Origin: Candidatus Saccharimonadota bacterium
Lineage (GTDB): Bacteria > Patescibacteriota > Saccharimonadia > Saccharimonadales > Saccharimonadaceae
DNA length: 12,232 bases
Direction: 5' to 3'
Assembly: GCA_002861585.1 (NCBI GenBank)
Contig: PJQJ01000020.1
Coordinates: 9,439-21,670 of the forward strand
Shown: positions 1 to 6,910 of the stretch, piece by piece
Numbering within the stretch: position 1 is the first letter of the stretch
Layout of the letters: the number at the start of each line of letters is the position of its first letter
Made by a program: the position numbers and the translations under genes
The notes under the pieces: model-generated
Database searches by the model: none
The model's input: the letters and a program-made list of their open reading frames with translations, nothing else
What the model was told of the DNA's origin: nothing

Positions 1-175
1 CTCTGCTCACTTCAAAGAAAGCTCTCCTGTCTGCATCATATCGGAAAAAGGCCGTGTTTTCCTGCTGAGCAAACCGCGAAGCGAGCTGGTACTCGACGCG
101 CTCAATACCAGTAAACCTTCCTGACCATTCACTCAGGTGAGTTAGGTCTACCCAAATCTTTTTATCGTGTGCCAT
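1..175 (-). CDS. Glycosyltransferase, GT4-like, N-terminal fragment (runs off window)
   Basis: The minus strand reads an open frame of 58 complete codons from an ATG at 175-173 to the window edge, without a stop. The protein begins MAHDKKIWVDLTHL and continues with a TGIERVEYQLA segment near residues 23-33. A short beta strand followed by V-D-L-T and then T-G-I-x-R-V is typical of the first Rossmann strand and first helix of one group of GT4 glycosyltransferases. The start lies one base after the TAA of the upstream two-domain glycosyltransferase gene, so the two are almost certainly cotranscribed and coupled. Only a weak purine stretch (GAGACC) precedes the start. The catalytic C-terminal half is outside the window, so donor and acceptor cannot be judged. 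The family call is an inference from the N-terminus only. Confidence 0.72.
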   Translation of the reverse strand, partial: MAHDKKIWVDLTHLSEWSGRFTGIERVEYQLASRFAQQENTAFFRYDADRRAFFEVSR

Positions 176-176
176 C

Positions 177-2540
177 TTAGGTCTCGATTATCTTCATAAT
201 ATTACCAACCGATTGTCCTTCGCGGGCTGAAGCGGCAATTCGTGCATTTATGGTACCGTCTTTTTGTCGTATCTCCTGCATAAGATCGTAAATATTATCG
301 ACGTAGTACTCGTGCAAGAACTCCCGATCAATCATCTCTTTAGCAGCTACGGCACGGTTCATCCGCTCGGTCTTATCACCGATAAGACGGCGAAGAGCCG
401 GCAGAACGTCATCAAGGGAATCAACCTTGACTGCTGTATTATCGGGCAGCTCCGAATACCATCCAATATTACGCACAACTGGTATCACGCCGTATCGCAT
501 AGCTTCCAGTACCGTACAGGAGGTTTCACCACGGTACTCCATACGATAATTCACGAGCACGTTTAGACTGGCGAGTGTTGTCTGAAATTCATAATCGCTA
601 AGGTTGGTGCTGATCCTAACAGTCGGGAGAGACTGCAGTCTTTCGAGCAAGCCCTTTTCGGCAAAGTTAAATCCAAAGACTTCAATAATACAATCAGAGA
701 AGACTTTTTCGGTTGCAATACTTTCGATTATTTCGAGCCCTTTTACCCCAGCAAGAATACCACCAAGACCGATGCGCAGCTTACCTCGATCGAGAACCTG
801 AGCATTGTAAGCCGGATTAGCAAACGTAAGATTAGCTCGCTTCACCTCTACTGGTTTTTCCAGTAGTTCAGAGACGGTTTGCTTTGTATATTCAGAGTGA
901 ACGATCAGTCCAAGCTGAGCGTTCGTTAGTGAGGTGATGTAGGAGCTTTTACCCTCCTTCACAAATGTATTAAGCTGCTCCTCTAGCTCGACACGCTTGA
1001 CATCCATCACCCTTTCTTCCTTGAGGAACTTAAATAGGCCAGGCATATGGGTATCATGGACAATGATTATTCCCGGCAGGGCAAGTGCGTGTTGAGCTGT
1101 AACGAGATGGTTTTCGCTATTACCCATGTGGTAAATAACGGCATCGTACTCTGCATATCTTTTGGCGTTAAACTCTTTTACGTCGTAACAGTTAGTTACG
1201 TATGGCAAGTAGTTAGGACGTACTTTTTTGTCCTCGACAATACTTGTTTCAAAGTAATAGTCGATATCGAACCGACGACTTAACGCTGGATGCAGCTCAA
1301 GCAGTGTCTTACCTATTGCAGAGTAACTACTTGGCTTTGGACCCAAAACCGCAATCCTTGGTTTATTCACCACAGGTTCTTTGATGGCAATACCAAGCGA
1401 GCGATCAAGATTATGTGCAACCTGTCTCCAGTTATACTTTGCGGCAATCTTAACGTAGCCCTCATTATCAACCGGATGACCCTTCTGATCGTATGCAGTT
1501 TTTATGCCGGTCTGAATACTTCCCGTGTTATACGGATCGACGAATATAAATGCATCAGGCGAAACCTCACGGAAGACCGGTATATCAGAGCAGACAACTC
1601 GCTTTTTAAACTCAGCAGCTTCAAGTAGCGGCATACCAAGGCCTTCGTTCTCAGCTGCAAACAGGACAAATTCACTGTGCTTATATAGCCATGCGAGCTC
1701 ATCATCGCTGATATTATCTGTAAAGACAAGATTCCTGCTTAAACGGTTAAGTTCTTCTTTTTCAAAGTCGGTAAAGTGAGAGGTGATTACTAGCTGTAGA
1801 TCGGCACCATTCTCGTCGAGGAATGACTGGAAAGCCGCTGCGCACCGTTGGTTGTTCTTGCGCAGATCATTGCCCGTCGGCATAAGGACAAATGGTTTCG
1901 TATATCTTTGTCTGAATTCAGCATCTGTTTCAGGTGCGGTAGTTATGGCTGCGGCAGAATCAATAACCGTCACCTTTTTACCTTCTAACCCAAGGTATAC
2001 AAGCATGTCATCACGCACCGATTGCGAGATTGTTACCACATGATCGGCTTTAAATAGTGTCTTGAAGTGGGCTAAGTAATCCTGCACATGCATCATCGGG
2101 AAGTATCGCTCGAAGAACTGCAGTGGAATGATATCGTGCATCAGAAGAACGTTCTTCGTGCCACTAGGAAATACAGGGCAAGCAGGCCCTAAGAACAGGC
2201 AGGGGATAAGAAAACTAACATGTTCATTGTTCAGCTGCGCCTTATTCAAAAAACGATCTAGAATCTCTTCGTTTTTCTGTTGGATATCTTTTACCTTTTT
2301 TGAACTCGGCGTGAGGAGGTTAATATCGTGCGTGCTGAAGCGAGGCATTTCAGCACTTACTCGCGAACGCATCTCATCATTGAATGAAAGATTGGTGTTG
2401 AACAGAAGCGTTACGTCATACTCCTCACGATCATGAAGGGCTTTAAGAAGGCTAAAAGTATATTTGCCCATGCCACGCTCCCATGCGGAAGTCTGCAACA
2501 CTTGAGCATCAACAACTATCTGCTTGTTACTACTACTCAT
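177..2540 (-). CDS. Two-domain (GT4-GT4) glycosyltransferase, possible glycan polymerase
   Basis: This 787-residue cytoplasmic protein contains two GT-B glycosyltransferase units in one chain. Unit A covers about residues 5-385 and starts with VVDAQVLQ and ERGMGKYTFSLLKAL. It carries a canonical E-x7-E motif, E299 to E307, in NEGLGMPLLEAAE. Unit B covers about residues 392-757 and starts with RIAVLGPKPSSYSAIG. It carries the variant GETS type of motif (G671-E672-T673-S674, followed by LEAM). A tail of about 30 residues follows. Each unit is about the usual size of a GT4 enzyme, so the length is that of a true fusion. Two-domain GT4 proteins such as the O-antigen mannosyltransferase WbdA can add two linkages in alternation. 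Whether this one polymerises, and with which sugar, is inference. The ATG overlaps the stop of the coiled-coil gene in an ATGA, and AAGAGG sits 8 bases before it. Confidence 0.88.
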   Translation of the reverse strand: MSSSNKQIVVDAQVLQTSAWERGMGKYTFSLLKALHDREEYDVTLLFNTNLSFNDEMRSRVSAEMPRFSTHDINLLTPSSKKVKDIQQKNEEILDRFLNKAQLNNEHVSFLIPCLFLGPACPVFPSGTKNVLLMHDIIPLQFFERYFPMMHVQDYLAHFKTLFKADHVVTISQSVRDDMLVYLGLEGKKVTVIDSAAAITTAPETDAEFRQRYTKPFVLMPTGNDLRKNNQRCAAAFQSFLDENGADLQLVITSHFTDFEKEELNRLSRNLVFTDNISDDELAWLYKHSEFVLFAAENEGLGMPLLEAAEFKKRVVCSDIPVFREVSPDAFIFVDPYNTGSIQTGIKTAYDQKGHPVDNEGYVKIAAKYNWRQVAHNLDRSLGIAIKEPVVNKPRIAVLGPKPSSYSAIGKTLLELHPALSRRFDIDYYFETSIVEDKKVRPNYLPYVTNCYDVKEFNAKRYAEYDAVIYHMGNSENHLVTAQHALALPGIIIVHDTHMPGLFKFLKEERVMDVKRVELEEQLNTFVKEGKSSYITSLTNAQLGLIVHSEYTKQTVSELLEKPVEVKRANLTFANPAYNAQVLDRGKLRIGLGGILAGVKGLEIIESIATEKVFSDCIIEVFGFNFAEKGLLERLQSLPTVRISTNLSDYEFQTTLASLNVLVNYRMEYRGETSCTVLEAMRYGVIPVVRNIGWYSELPDNTAVKVDSLDDVLPALRRLIGDKTERMNRAVAAKEMIDREFLHEYYVDNIYDLMQEIRQKDGTINARIAASAREGQSVGNIMKIIET

Positions 2541-2998
2541 CTTATAATCCTCTTAATAATCTTCTTTAGCCCCGTCCAGCAGAACCAAGCAAATTTAAGG
2601 CTTACCATAAACAACCCAAACAAGAATCGATACATACCGCTTAAAACAGTATAGAGAAGACCGTTCTTAGGTAGGACATAAAACGAAGCGACGTCCGTTC
2701 TTTGCGCTGCTGCTAGTATTTCTGCTCTATTAGTCCTATCTATATCACCATATCTGCCAAGGGCAGACTCGATAAGAGAACGATTAGTCGAGGCCGGCTT
2801 GTTTAGTTTCTTTAAGTTTGCGGTGATCTTACCGTCAACTTTATAGATTATTTCACCAACCAAAGGCTTCACGCCTCGTGCTCGAGTATGGTTTAGTTCA
2901 GCATGAAGCCGAGCATTCTCGCGATTTAGCCGCGAAATTTCAAATTCCAGCTTCAGATTGATCTGTTCGAGTTCAGTAATCTTGTCTTTATATTCCAA
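2537..2998 (-). CDS. Small coiled-coil protein with a C-terminal membrane segment
   Basis: This is a 153-residue protein of a family I do not recognise. Residues 1-40 form a heptad-like, charged coiled coil (ITELEQINLKLEFEISRLNR and onward). A basic linker of about 70 residues follows. Residues about 112-142 are strongly hydrophobic and aromatic (YRFLFGLFMVSLKFAWFCW), and the chain ends with a basic tail, KKIIKRIIR. The lysine-rich end next to the hydrophobic stretch favours a cytoplasmic protein anchored at the membrane by its C-terminus. The start is TTG: no ATG occurs in frame until far downstream, and GGAAG lies 7 bases before the TTG. The stop overlaps the start of the two-domain glycosyltransferase (ATGA), which suggests that both are made together and may form a complex. 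A scaffold or chain-length role is a hypothesis; the existence of the gene is well supported by its frame, RBS and overlap. Confidence 0.78.
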   Translation of the reverse strand: MEYKDKITELEQINLKLEFEISRLNRENARLHAELNHTRARGVKPLVGEIIYKVDGKITANLKKLNKPASTNRSLIESALGRYGDIDRTNRAEILAAAQRTDVASFYVLPKNGLLYTVLSGMYRFLFGLFMVSLKFAWFCWTGLKKIIKRIIR

Positions 2999-3005
2999 TG
3001 TAGTA

Positions 3006-3010
3006 CTTCC
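3006..3010 (-). promoter_or_regulatory. Ribosome binding site selecting a TTG start
   Basis: The minus strand reads GGAAG here, 7 bases before the TTG at 2998-2996. There is no competing ATG or GTG at a good distance, so this site decides the start of the coiled-coil protein gene. Confidence 0.6.
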
Positions 3011-3029
3011 AAAAAGAGTTAATTCTCTT
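3011..3029 (-). terminator. Weak hairpin plus T-run in the leader of the coiled-coil gene
   Basis: On the minus strand a 5-bp stem (AAGAG/CTCTT, loop AATTAA) is followed by a short T-run. It lies 43 bases after the stop of the upstream glycosyltransferase and directly before the RBS of the next gene. The stem is short, so it could be a partial terminator, a leader hairpin or chance. It is also downstream of the predicted -10 box, so it would lie within the leader made by that promoter. Confidence 0.3.
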
Positions 3030-3044
3030 ATTAATTTAACTACT

Positions 3045-3053
3045 ATTATACCA
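3045..3053 (-). promoter_or_regulatory. Extended -10 promoter for the coiled-coil/two-domain GT genes
   Basis: The minus strand reads TGG-TATAAT: a perfect -10 (3045-3050) with the TGn extension (3051-3053). No good -35 is visible 16-18 bases upstream, as is usual for extended -10 promoters. The expected start point is near 3038, giving a leader of about 40 bases. It lies in the only sizeable gap (74 bases) of the minus-strand glycan locus, so transcription may be boosted here. Confidence 0.5.
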
Positions 3054-3072
3054 GTAGCGACAGAGAAGGGGC

Positions 3073-4212
3073 TTAAGTTGTCCGTCGAAGAATAGCTACA
3101 AGTTTATCAACCGAATGCGCCCACGTAAATAGGGCCGCTTGCTGCTTGCCTTGCTGAGAAAGTTTGCTTGCAAGTTGATGATCAGTTGCGATTTTACTGA
3201 TAGCACCTGCAATAGCCGGTACGTCGAGTGGATCAACCTGCAATCCACCGTTCCCTACCACCTCTGGCAGCGACGTCGTATTGCTGACGATAACTGGGGT
3301 ACCACACGCCATTGCCTGCAGTGGTGAAAGTCCAAACCCTTCGTACAGAGCAACATGGATAAGGCCCGTAGCACCAGAAAGAAGTGCTGGTAAGTGTTCG
3401 TCCGGAACATATCTGTCGGGTCGAATTATCCGAATACCTGCTTCTTTTGCTCGTTCAATAGAGTGCAGTATATCTTCATTATTCCATCCATCAGCCCCTA
3501 CCATTACTAACGAATGCGAGCGCTGTATTTCGGTCGGCAACAGCATAAAAGCCTCTATCATCTTTTGGATGTTTTTGCGCGGCTCTAGATTACTAAGGAA
3601 GATAAAGTAATCACCATCAATCTCATACGTCTTTTTCACGGAACTCACTTCATCAGGCGACCTTGGGGAGAACTCATCATGATCAATACCATTAAAGACA
3701 ACCCGTACCTTGTCTTCCTCTAGTCCGAATACATCCTCGATCTCCCTCTTGGAAAATTCCGACACTGTAATAACGGTATTCGTGCGCTGCACCCACGAAG
3801 GAAGAAACTCACGAAGCATACGCAGGTTTAGGGGGTGTATAAACTCAGGATGACGCGCATAGGCCACATCGTGTACATACGTGAAGGACTTTGATCCTTT
3901 CGTAAGCGGCCAGTTAGTGAAGTTACCAAACAGATAGCTCCCTCGTCCAAAGAGGAGATCCATCTTCGGCAGCAGTCTCATACGGTTTAGTTTATTAACC
4001 ACTCGCGCAGGAAGCGGCACTGTCTTTAATGAAACTCGTTCACTAAAGCCGTAACGATTGATTACTCCGTGCTTCAACAATGGTACAAGAAGAATAATAG
4101 TAATATCTTTAGGGGCGCTCTTGTCGAGTTCCTTTACAAGGTGTAGGACCGTATGGCCGATACCACTAATCTTATCCGTACAAATTGGTGCTGCATCAAT
4201 AAAAAGCTTCAT
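3073..4212 (-). CDS. GT4 family glycosyltransferase
   Basis: This 379-residue single-unit GT-B enzyme is of normal GT4 length. The N-terminal domain starts MKLFIDAAPI, with a glycine-rich SGIGH turn at residues 16-20. The linker region has VHDVAY (113-118) and TVITVSEFSKREI. The C-terminal nucleotide-sugar domain begins near YFIFLSNLEPRKNI (202-215), whose P-R-K-N is the usual donor-phosphate loop. The catalytic motif is EGFGLSPLQAMACGTPV (291-307), and SLPEVVG follows at 314-320. The E-x7-E motif reads E291-x7-Q299, so the second glutamate is a glutamine. The family is normally cytoplasmic and membrane-associated and uses an NDP-sugar, often GDP-mannose. The sugar here is unknown. The ATG is only 3 bases after the ATPase stop and has no visible SD, so translation is probably coupled. 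It likely builds the glycan exported by the adjacent transporter. Confidence 0.9.
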   Translation of the reverse strand: MKLFIDAAPICTDKISGIGHTVLHLVKELDKSAPKDITIILLVPLLKHGVINRYGFSERVSLKTVPLPARVVNKLNRMRLLPKMDLLFGRGSYLFGNFTNWPLTKGSKSFTYVHDVAYARHPEFIHPLNLRMLREFLPSWVQRTNTVITVSEFSKREIEDVFGLEEDKVRVVFNGIDHDEFSPRSPDEVSSVKKTYEIDGDYFIFLSNLEPRKNIQKMIEAFMLLPTEIQRSHSLVMVGADGWNNEDILHSIERAKEAGIRIIRPDRYVPDEHLPALLSGATGLIHVALYEGFGLSPLQAMACGTPVIVSNTTSLPEVVGNGGLQVDPLDVPAIAGAISKIATDHQLASKLSQQGKQQAALFTWAHSVDKLVAILRRTT

Positions 4213-4215
4213 ACA

Positions 4216-5445
4216 CTAAGCGGTGTCAGTACTTATCTGCACATCGACTGGCGGAGTTATACTATAAGCCGTCCGCTCTTCTTTTTTGACATCAAATACC
4301 AAGGCTTCATTCCACCAGTCAGCAACATTACGCCCATCAGTTTCATGGATATTTACGCCAAGTGTATGTTTACCGTCTGCAAGAATATTCGGAATTTGCC
4401 ACGTTACATGAAGCGTATCACCAGCTTTCACCGATTGGATCTTCTGCTTTTTTATCTGCGTGTTCGTACCAAGAATCCTGTTGCCCGCTGCATCTTGCAA
4501 GAAAAAGCCAACGACCGGTACTTCAATTGCCTTCGCAACCTTGATTGTGGCTTTAATGGTAATTGCTTCAGTCTCATCACGAACTGTCTTCGGCAGAACT
4601 TCAACATGCGTAAATTGAGCACGACCATCACCCCATCGTTCTTTATCTTCTGGGTCGTCGTCTATCTTGTCGTCCTGCTCAATAAAGAGTCGGCTGTACT
4701 TGGTTGCAATCTCTTCTGCATCTCCACGAGCAATGATTTCACTCTTCTCGATTAGGATAGCCCTGTCACAAAACTCACGTACCGCACCCATATCATGCGT
4801 CACAAAGATGACTGTCGTCTTATTCTTTTTGAGTGACTTAAAGTATTCAAAACATTTACGCTGGAACGATGCGTCACCAACTGCTAATACCTCGTCAATT
4901 AAAAGAATGTCAGCCTTCGCCCTTGTTGCTAGCGAAAAGGCTAAACGGACCTGCATACCCGAAGAGTAGTTCTTCAGCTTCTGGTCCATAAAGTTTTCAA
5001 GTTCAGCAAAGTCAACGATATCCTGGTACTGCTGGTCAATCTCCTGTTGCGAGAATCCAAGCATTGCTCCATTAAGATAGACATTTTCACGACCCGTTAG
5101 ATCGGGGTTGAAGCCGACACCAAGTTCAATAAACGGCACCAACTTTCCCCTTGTCTGGACAGCCCCTTTTGAAGGGGTGTAAATACCGGCAAGGATCTTA
5201 AGAAGCGTACTCTTACCACTTCCATTGCGTCCAAGAATTCCAAAGAATTCCCCTTGCTTTACATCGAAAGTAATATCGCGAAGTGCGTTTTGGACTTCTA
5301 CCGTTCTCCTCTGCTTATTCTTAAAGACACCCGTCACTGTTCCTTTGATAGACTGGGTGCGCTCATGCGGCAAGAGGAAACTCTTGGAAACATTATCAAC
5401 GTTGATTGCGATCGTTTGGTTGTTGGATGTATTAGTGTTACTCAT
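4216..5445 (-). CDS. wzt: ABC transporter ATPase for polysaccharide export, Wzt/TagH type
   Basis: This 409-residue cytoplasmic ATPase powers glycan export together with the permease encoded just upstream. Residues about 11-245 are the nucleotide-binding domain: Walker A GRNGSGKST (72-80), the family-typical FIELGVGFNPDLTGREN region (105-121), the signature YSSGMQVRLAFS (160-171), Walker B LLIDEVLAVGD (181-191) and switch H217 in VTHD. After an acidic linker (DDKIDDDPEDKERWGDG, 258-274), residues about 275-392 form a beta-rich domain (ending near WWNEALVFDV) like the Wzt C-terminal domain that binds the finished chain end in some O-antigen systems. The final 17 residues are probably unstructured. 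The ATG is 3 bases after the permease stop, with AGAGG 8 bases upstream lying inside the permease 3' end. TagH of teichoic acid export is the alternative relative. I am confident of polysaccharide export and less so of the binding role of the extension. Confidence 0.93.
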   Translation of the reverse strand: MSNTNTSNNQTIAINVDNVSKSFLLPHERTQSIKGTVTGVFKNKQRRTVEVQNALRDITFDVKQGEFFGILGRNGSGKSTLLKILAGIYTPSKGAVQTRGKLVPFIELGVGFNPDLTGRENVYLNGAMLGFSQQEIDQQYQDIVDFAELENFMDQKLKNYSSGMQVRLAFSLATRAKADILLIDEVLAVGDASFQRKCFEYFKSLKKNKTTVIFVTHDMGAVREFCDRAILIEKSEIIARGDAEEIATKYSRLFIEQDDKIDDDPEDKERWGDGRAQFTHVEVLPKTVRDETEAITIKATIKVAKAIEVPVVGFFLQDAAGNRILGTNTQIKKQKIQSVKAGDTLHVTWQIPNILADGKHTLGVNIHETDGRNVADWWNEALVFDVKKEERTAYSITPPVDVQISTDTA

Positions 5446-5448
5446 CGA

Positions 5449-6255
5449 CTAAACCTCTTCTGCAAAATACAGTGATCGCTTTTTAAAATACATGACTGCA
5501 GCTAGACCAGTTATTAGGATTATCGTTAAAGGTATAAGTGTCCATATAGGAGCGGCGATTGAAGCGAGTGTGTCGGTCTCTTTCGTGACGAGAGCATAAC
5601 GAATATCTTGTATGGACTGTGCGACAGGGTTAATAAGCAGAAGCTTGGCAACCTCAGGCCATTTTTCAGTCACAAGACTGAGTGGATAGATAATGGGCGT
5701 AGCGTAAAACATACCCTGCATAATCACCTCCCAGATGTAATTGATATCCCTTAGGCGAACAAAGAGAGCGCTTAAGATAAACGCCAAAGCCATTGCAAAC
5801 ACAAACAGCTCAAAGACAAACAGTGGCACAAGTAGGGCACTCCAGCCCAGATCGACATCTGAAAACCAAATAAAAATACCGATAACAATAAAGTTTAGAA
5901 AAAGATTAATAAGAGCAGAAAACGCAGCCGATAGGATTATGACGTACTTTGGAAAATTGATCTTCCTAATAAGATCGCCCTTGTCGACGATTGCTGTCAC
6001 GCTGTTATTTGTAATCTCGGAGAAGAAGTTCCACAGAACAATACCAGTCAAAAGGTATATTGGATAATTAGGAATTGTATCGCCAAGTCGCAAGAACTGT
6101 GCAAAGACCACATATAGGATAGCAAAGAGCATCAACGGCCTAAGCAAAGACCACATATATCCTAGTACTGATCCTTGATACCGAAGCTTGAAATCAGTAA
6201 TAACTAATTGCCGCAGCAAAATCAGCGAATAACGATATTTTTGTAAAAAAGCCAT
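5449..6255 (-). CDS. wzm: ABC-2 type polysaccharide export permease, Wzm/TagG type
   Basis: This 268-residue membrane protein is the channel half of the exporter formed with the adjacent ATPase. The N-terminus carries the family pattern VITDFKLRYQGSVLGYMWSLLRP (18-40), an amphipathic entry helix followed by the first membrane helix. About six hydrophobic segments follow, near 40-55, 65-85, 105-131, 140-165, 175-195 and 236-256. Also typical are DKGDLIRKINFPK (91-103), the loop that contacts the ATPase, and FYATPIIYP (183-191) late in the protein. The length is normal for the family. It is the first gene of the minus-strand locus. The ATG is preceded by a strong -10 box only 12 bases away and no SD, so it may be translated from a nearly leaderless mRNA. 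Confidence 0.94.
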   Translation of the reverse strand: MAFLQKYRYSLILLRQLVITDFKLRYQGSVLGYMWSLLRPLMLFAILYVVFAQFLRLGDTIPNYPIYLLTGIVLWNFFSEITNNSVTAIVDKGDLIRKINFPKYVIILSAAFSALINLFLNFIVIGIFIWFSDVDLGWSALLVPLFVFELFVFAMALAFILSALFVRLRDINYIWEVIMQGMFYATPIIYPLSLVTEKWPEVAKLLLINPVAQSIQDIRYALVTKETDTLASIAAPIWTLIPLTIILITGLAAVMYFKKRSLYFAEEV

Positions 6256-6267
6256 ATATTTGTGATC

Positions 6268-6296
6268 ATTATATCCTAAAACCCTTCTGTAGTTAA
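6268..6296 (-). promoter_or_regulatory. Promoter of the export/glycan operon
   Basis: The minus strand has TTAACT (6291-6296, 4 of 6 to the -35 consensus), a 17-base spacer and a perfect TATAAT (6268-6273). The predicted start point near 6261 leaves only about 6 bases before the permease ATG at 6255. Confidence 0.6.
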
Positions 6297-6358
6297 ACGT
6301 ATCAGCAAAATAGCTGTTAAATATTCTTGTTTACTTCTTTTTGCATTAAAATAGTAGC

Positions 6359-6378
6359 TATAGTACTTAATCTATAAA
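6359..6378 (+). promoter_or_regulatory. Possible promoter region of the cupin-glycosyltransferase operon
   Basis: Two -10-like boxes occur in the divergent gap: TATAGT at 6359-6364 and TATAAA at 6373-6378. Neither has a convincing -35 at the right distance; TTGCAT at 6341-6346 is too close to the first and too far from the second. The downstream box would give a leader of only about 7 bases. Confidence 0.3.
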
Positions 6379-6391
6379 CAGGCAATATTTT

Positions 6392-6907
6392 ATGGCTTTA
6401 GAAGCAACAGGAAACAATTTAAGCAAAGAAGCGCTCATCGCGCAGGTTCAAGAAACCGTCGATCAGAATGATTATACAATCGTCGATACTGATTTAGGAC
6501 GTCCATGGGGCGGTTTTTACCGATTGGATAATGGTGATGCAGAGCGATTTGCGGCACAGTATTTTCCAGAGGTAGAGTTCGAGACATTTGAGGGATTAAG
6601 CCCTAAATTTCTGCTCGTCGCTCCAGGTGAGCAGCTATCATGGCAACTACATAACCGCCGTGCTGAACTTTGGCGCGTCCTTGAAGGTCCAGTTGGCGTA
6701 AAGCTGAGCAACACCGATGAACAACCATCAGAAGTTCGAACGTTGCAACCAGGTGAAAGTATTCAATTTGACACAGAAGTACGCCACCGACTTATCGGTT
6801 TAACTGGTATCTGGGGTTTGGTTGCAGAGATTTGGCAACACACTGATCCGGCTAACCCATCAGACGAAGACGATATTATTCGCCTGGAAGATAATTACGG
6901 CCGTTAA
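6392..6907 (+). CDS. Stand-alone cupin, type II mannose-6-phosphate isomerase family
   Basis: This 171-residue cytoplasmic single-domain cupin resembles the isomerase half of bifunctional ManC-type enzymes. The family marks run in order: GRPWGGFYRLDNG (36-48), a KFLLVAPGEQLSWQLHNRRAE-like first cupin motif (72-92) and a second motif TEVRHRLIG (128-136). It then has a VAEIWQH strand and the end DDIIRLEDNYGR (160-171), a typical closing sequence. Likely metal ligands are Q85, H87, E92 and H132. Members interconvert mannose 6-phosphate and fructose 6-phosphate, feeding GDP-mannose synthesis, though many short homologues are untested. Residues 1-28 are an extra polar N-terminal part. No nucleotidyltransferase domain is present. 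The next gene, a glycosyltransferase, starts 3 bases after the stop, which ties the cupin to sugar supply for glycan synthesis. A different sugar-phosphate substrate is possible. Confidence 0.8.
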   Translation: MALEATGNNLSKEALIAQVQETVDQNDYTIVDTDLGRPWGGFYRLDNGDAERFAAQYFPEVEFETFEGLSPKFLLVAPGEQLSWQLHNRRAELWRVLEGPVGVKLSNTDEQPSEVRTLQPGESIQFDTEVRHRLIGLTGIWGLVAEIWQHTDPANPSDEDDIIRLEDNYGR

Positions 6908-6910
6908 TCC

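Noticed and set aside
2537..2539. Possible UGA recoding, as in some CPR groups
   Set aside because: UGA ends the coiled-coil gene exactly where the next gene starts, no gene in the window has an in-frame UGA, and glycine is encoded by GGN throughout.
4153..4755. A 200-codon plus-strand open frame
   Set aside because: It is antisense to the start of the glycosyltransferase and the C-terminal part of the export ATPase, both firmly identified. Its composition (many Cys, Ile, Phe) is that of a shadow frame.
5163..5177. Hairpin CCCCTT/AAGGGG inside the export ATPase gene
   Set aside because: It lies within the coding frame, has a 6-bp stem and lacks a T-run on the coding strand, so a terminator is unlikely.
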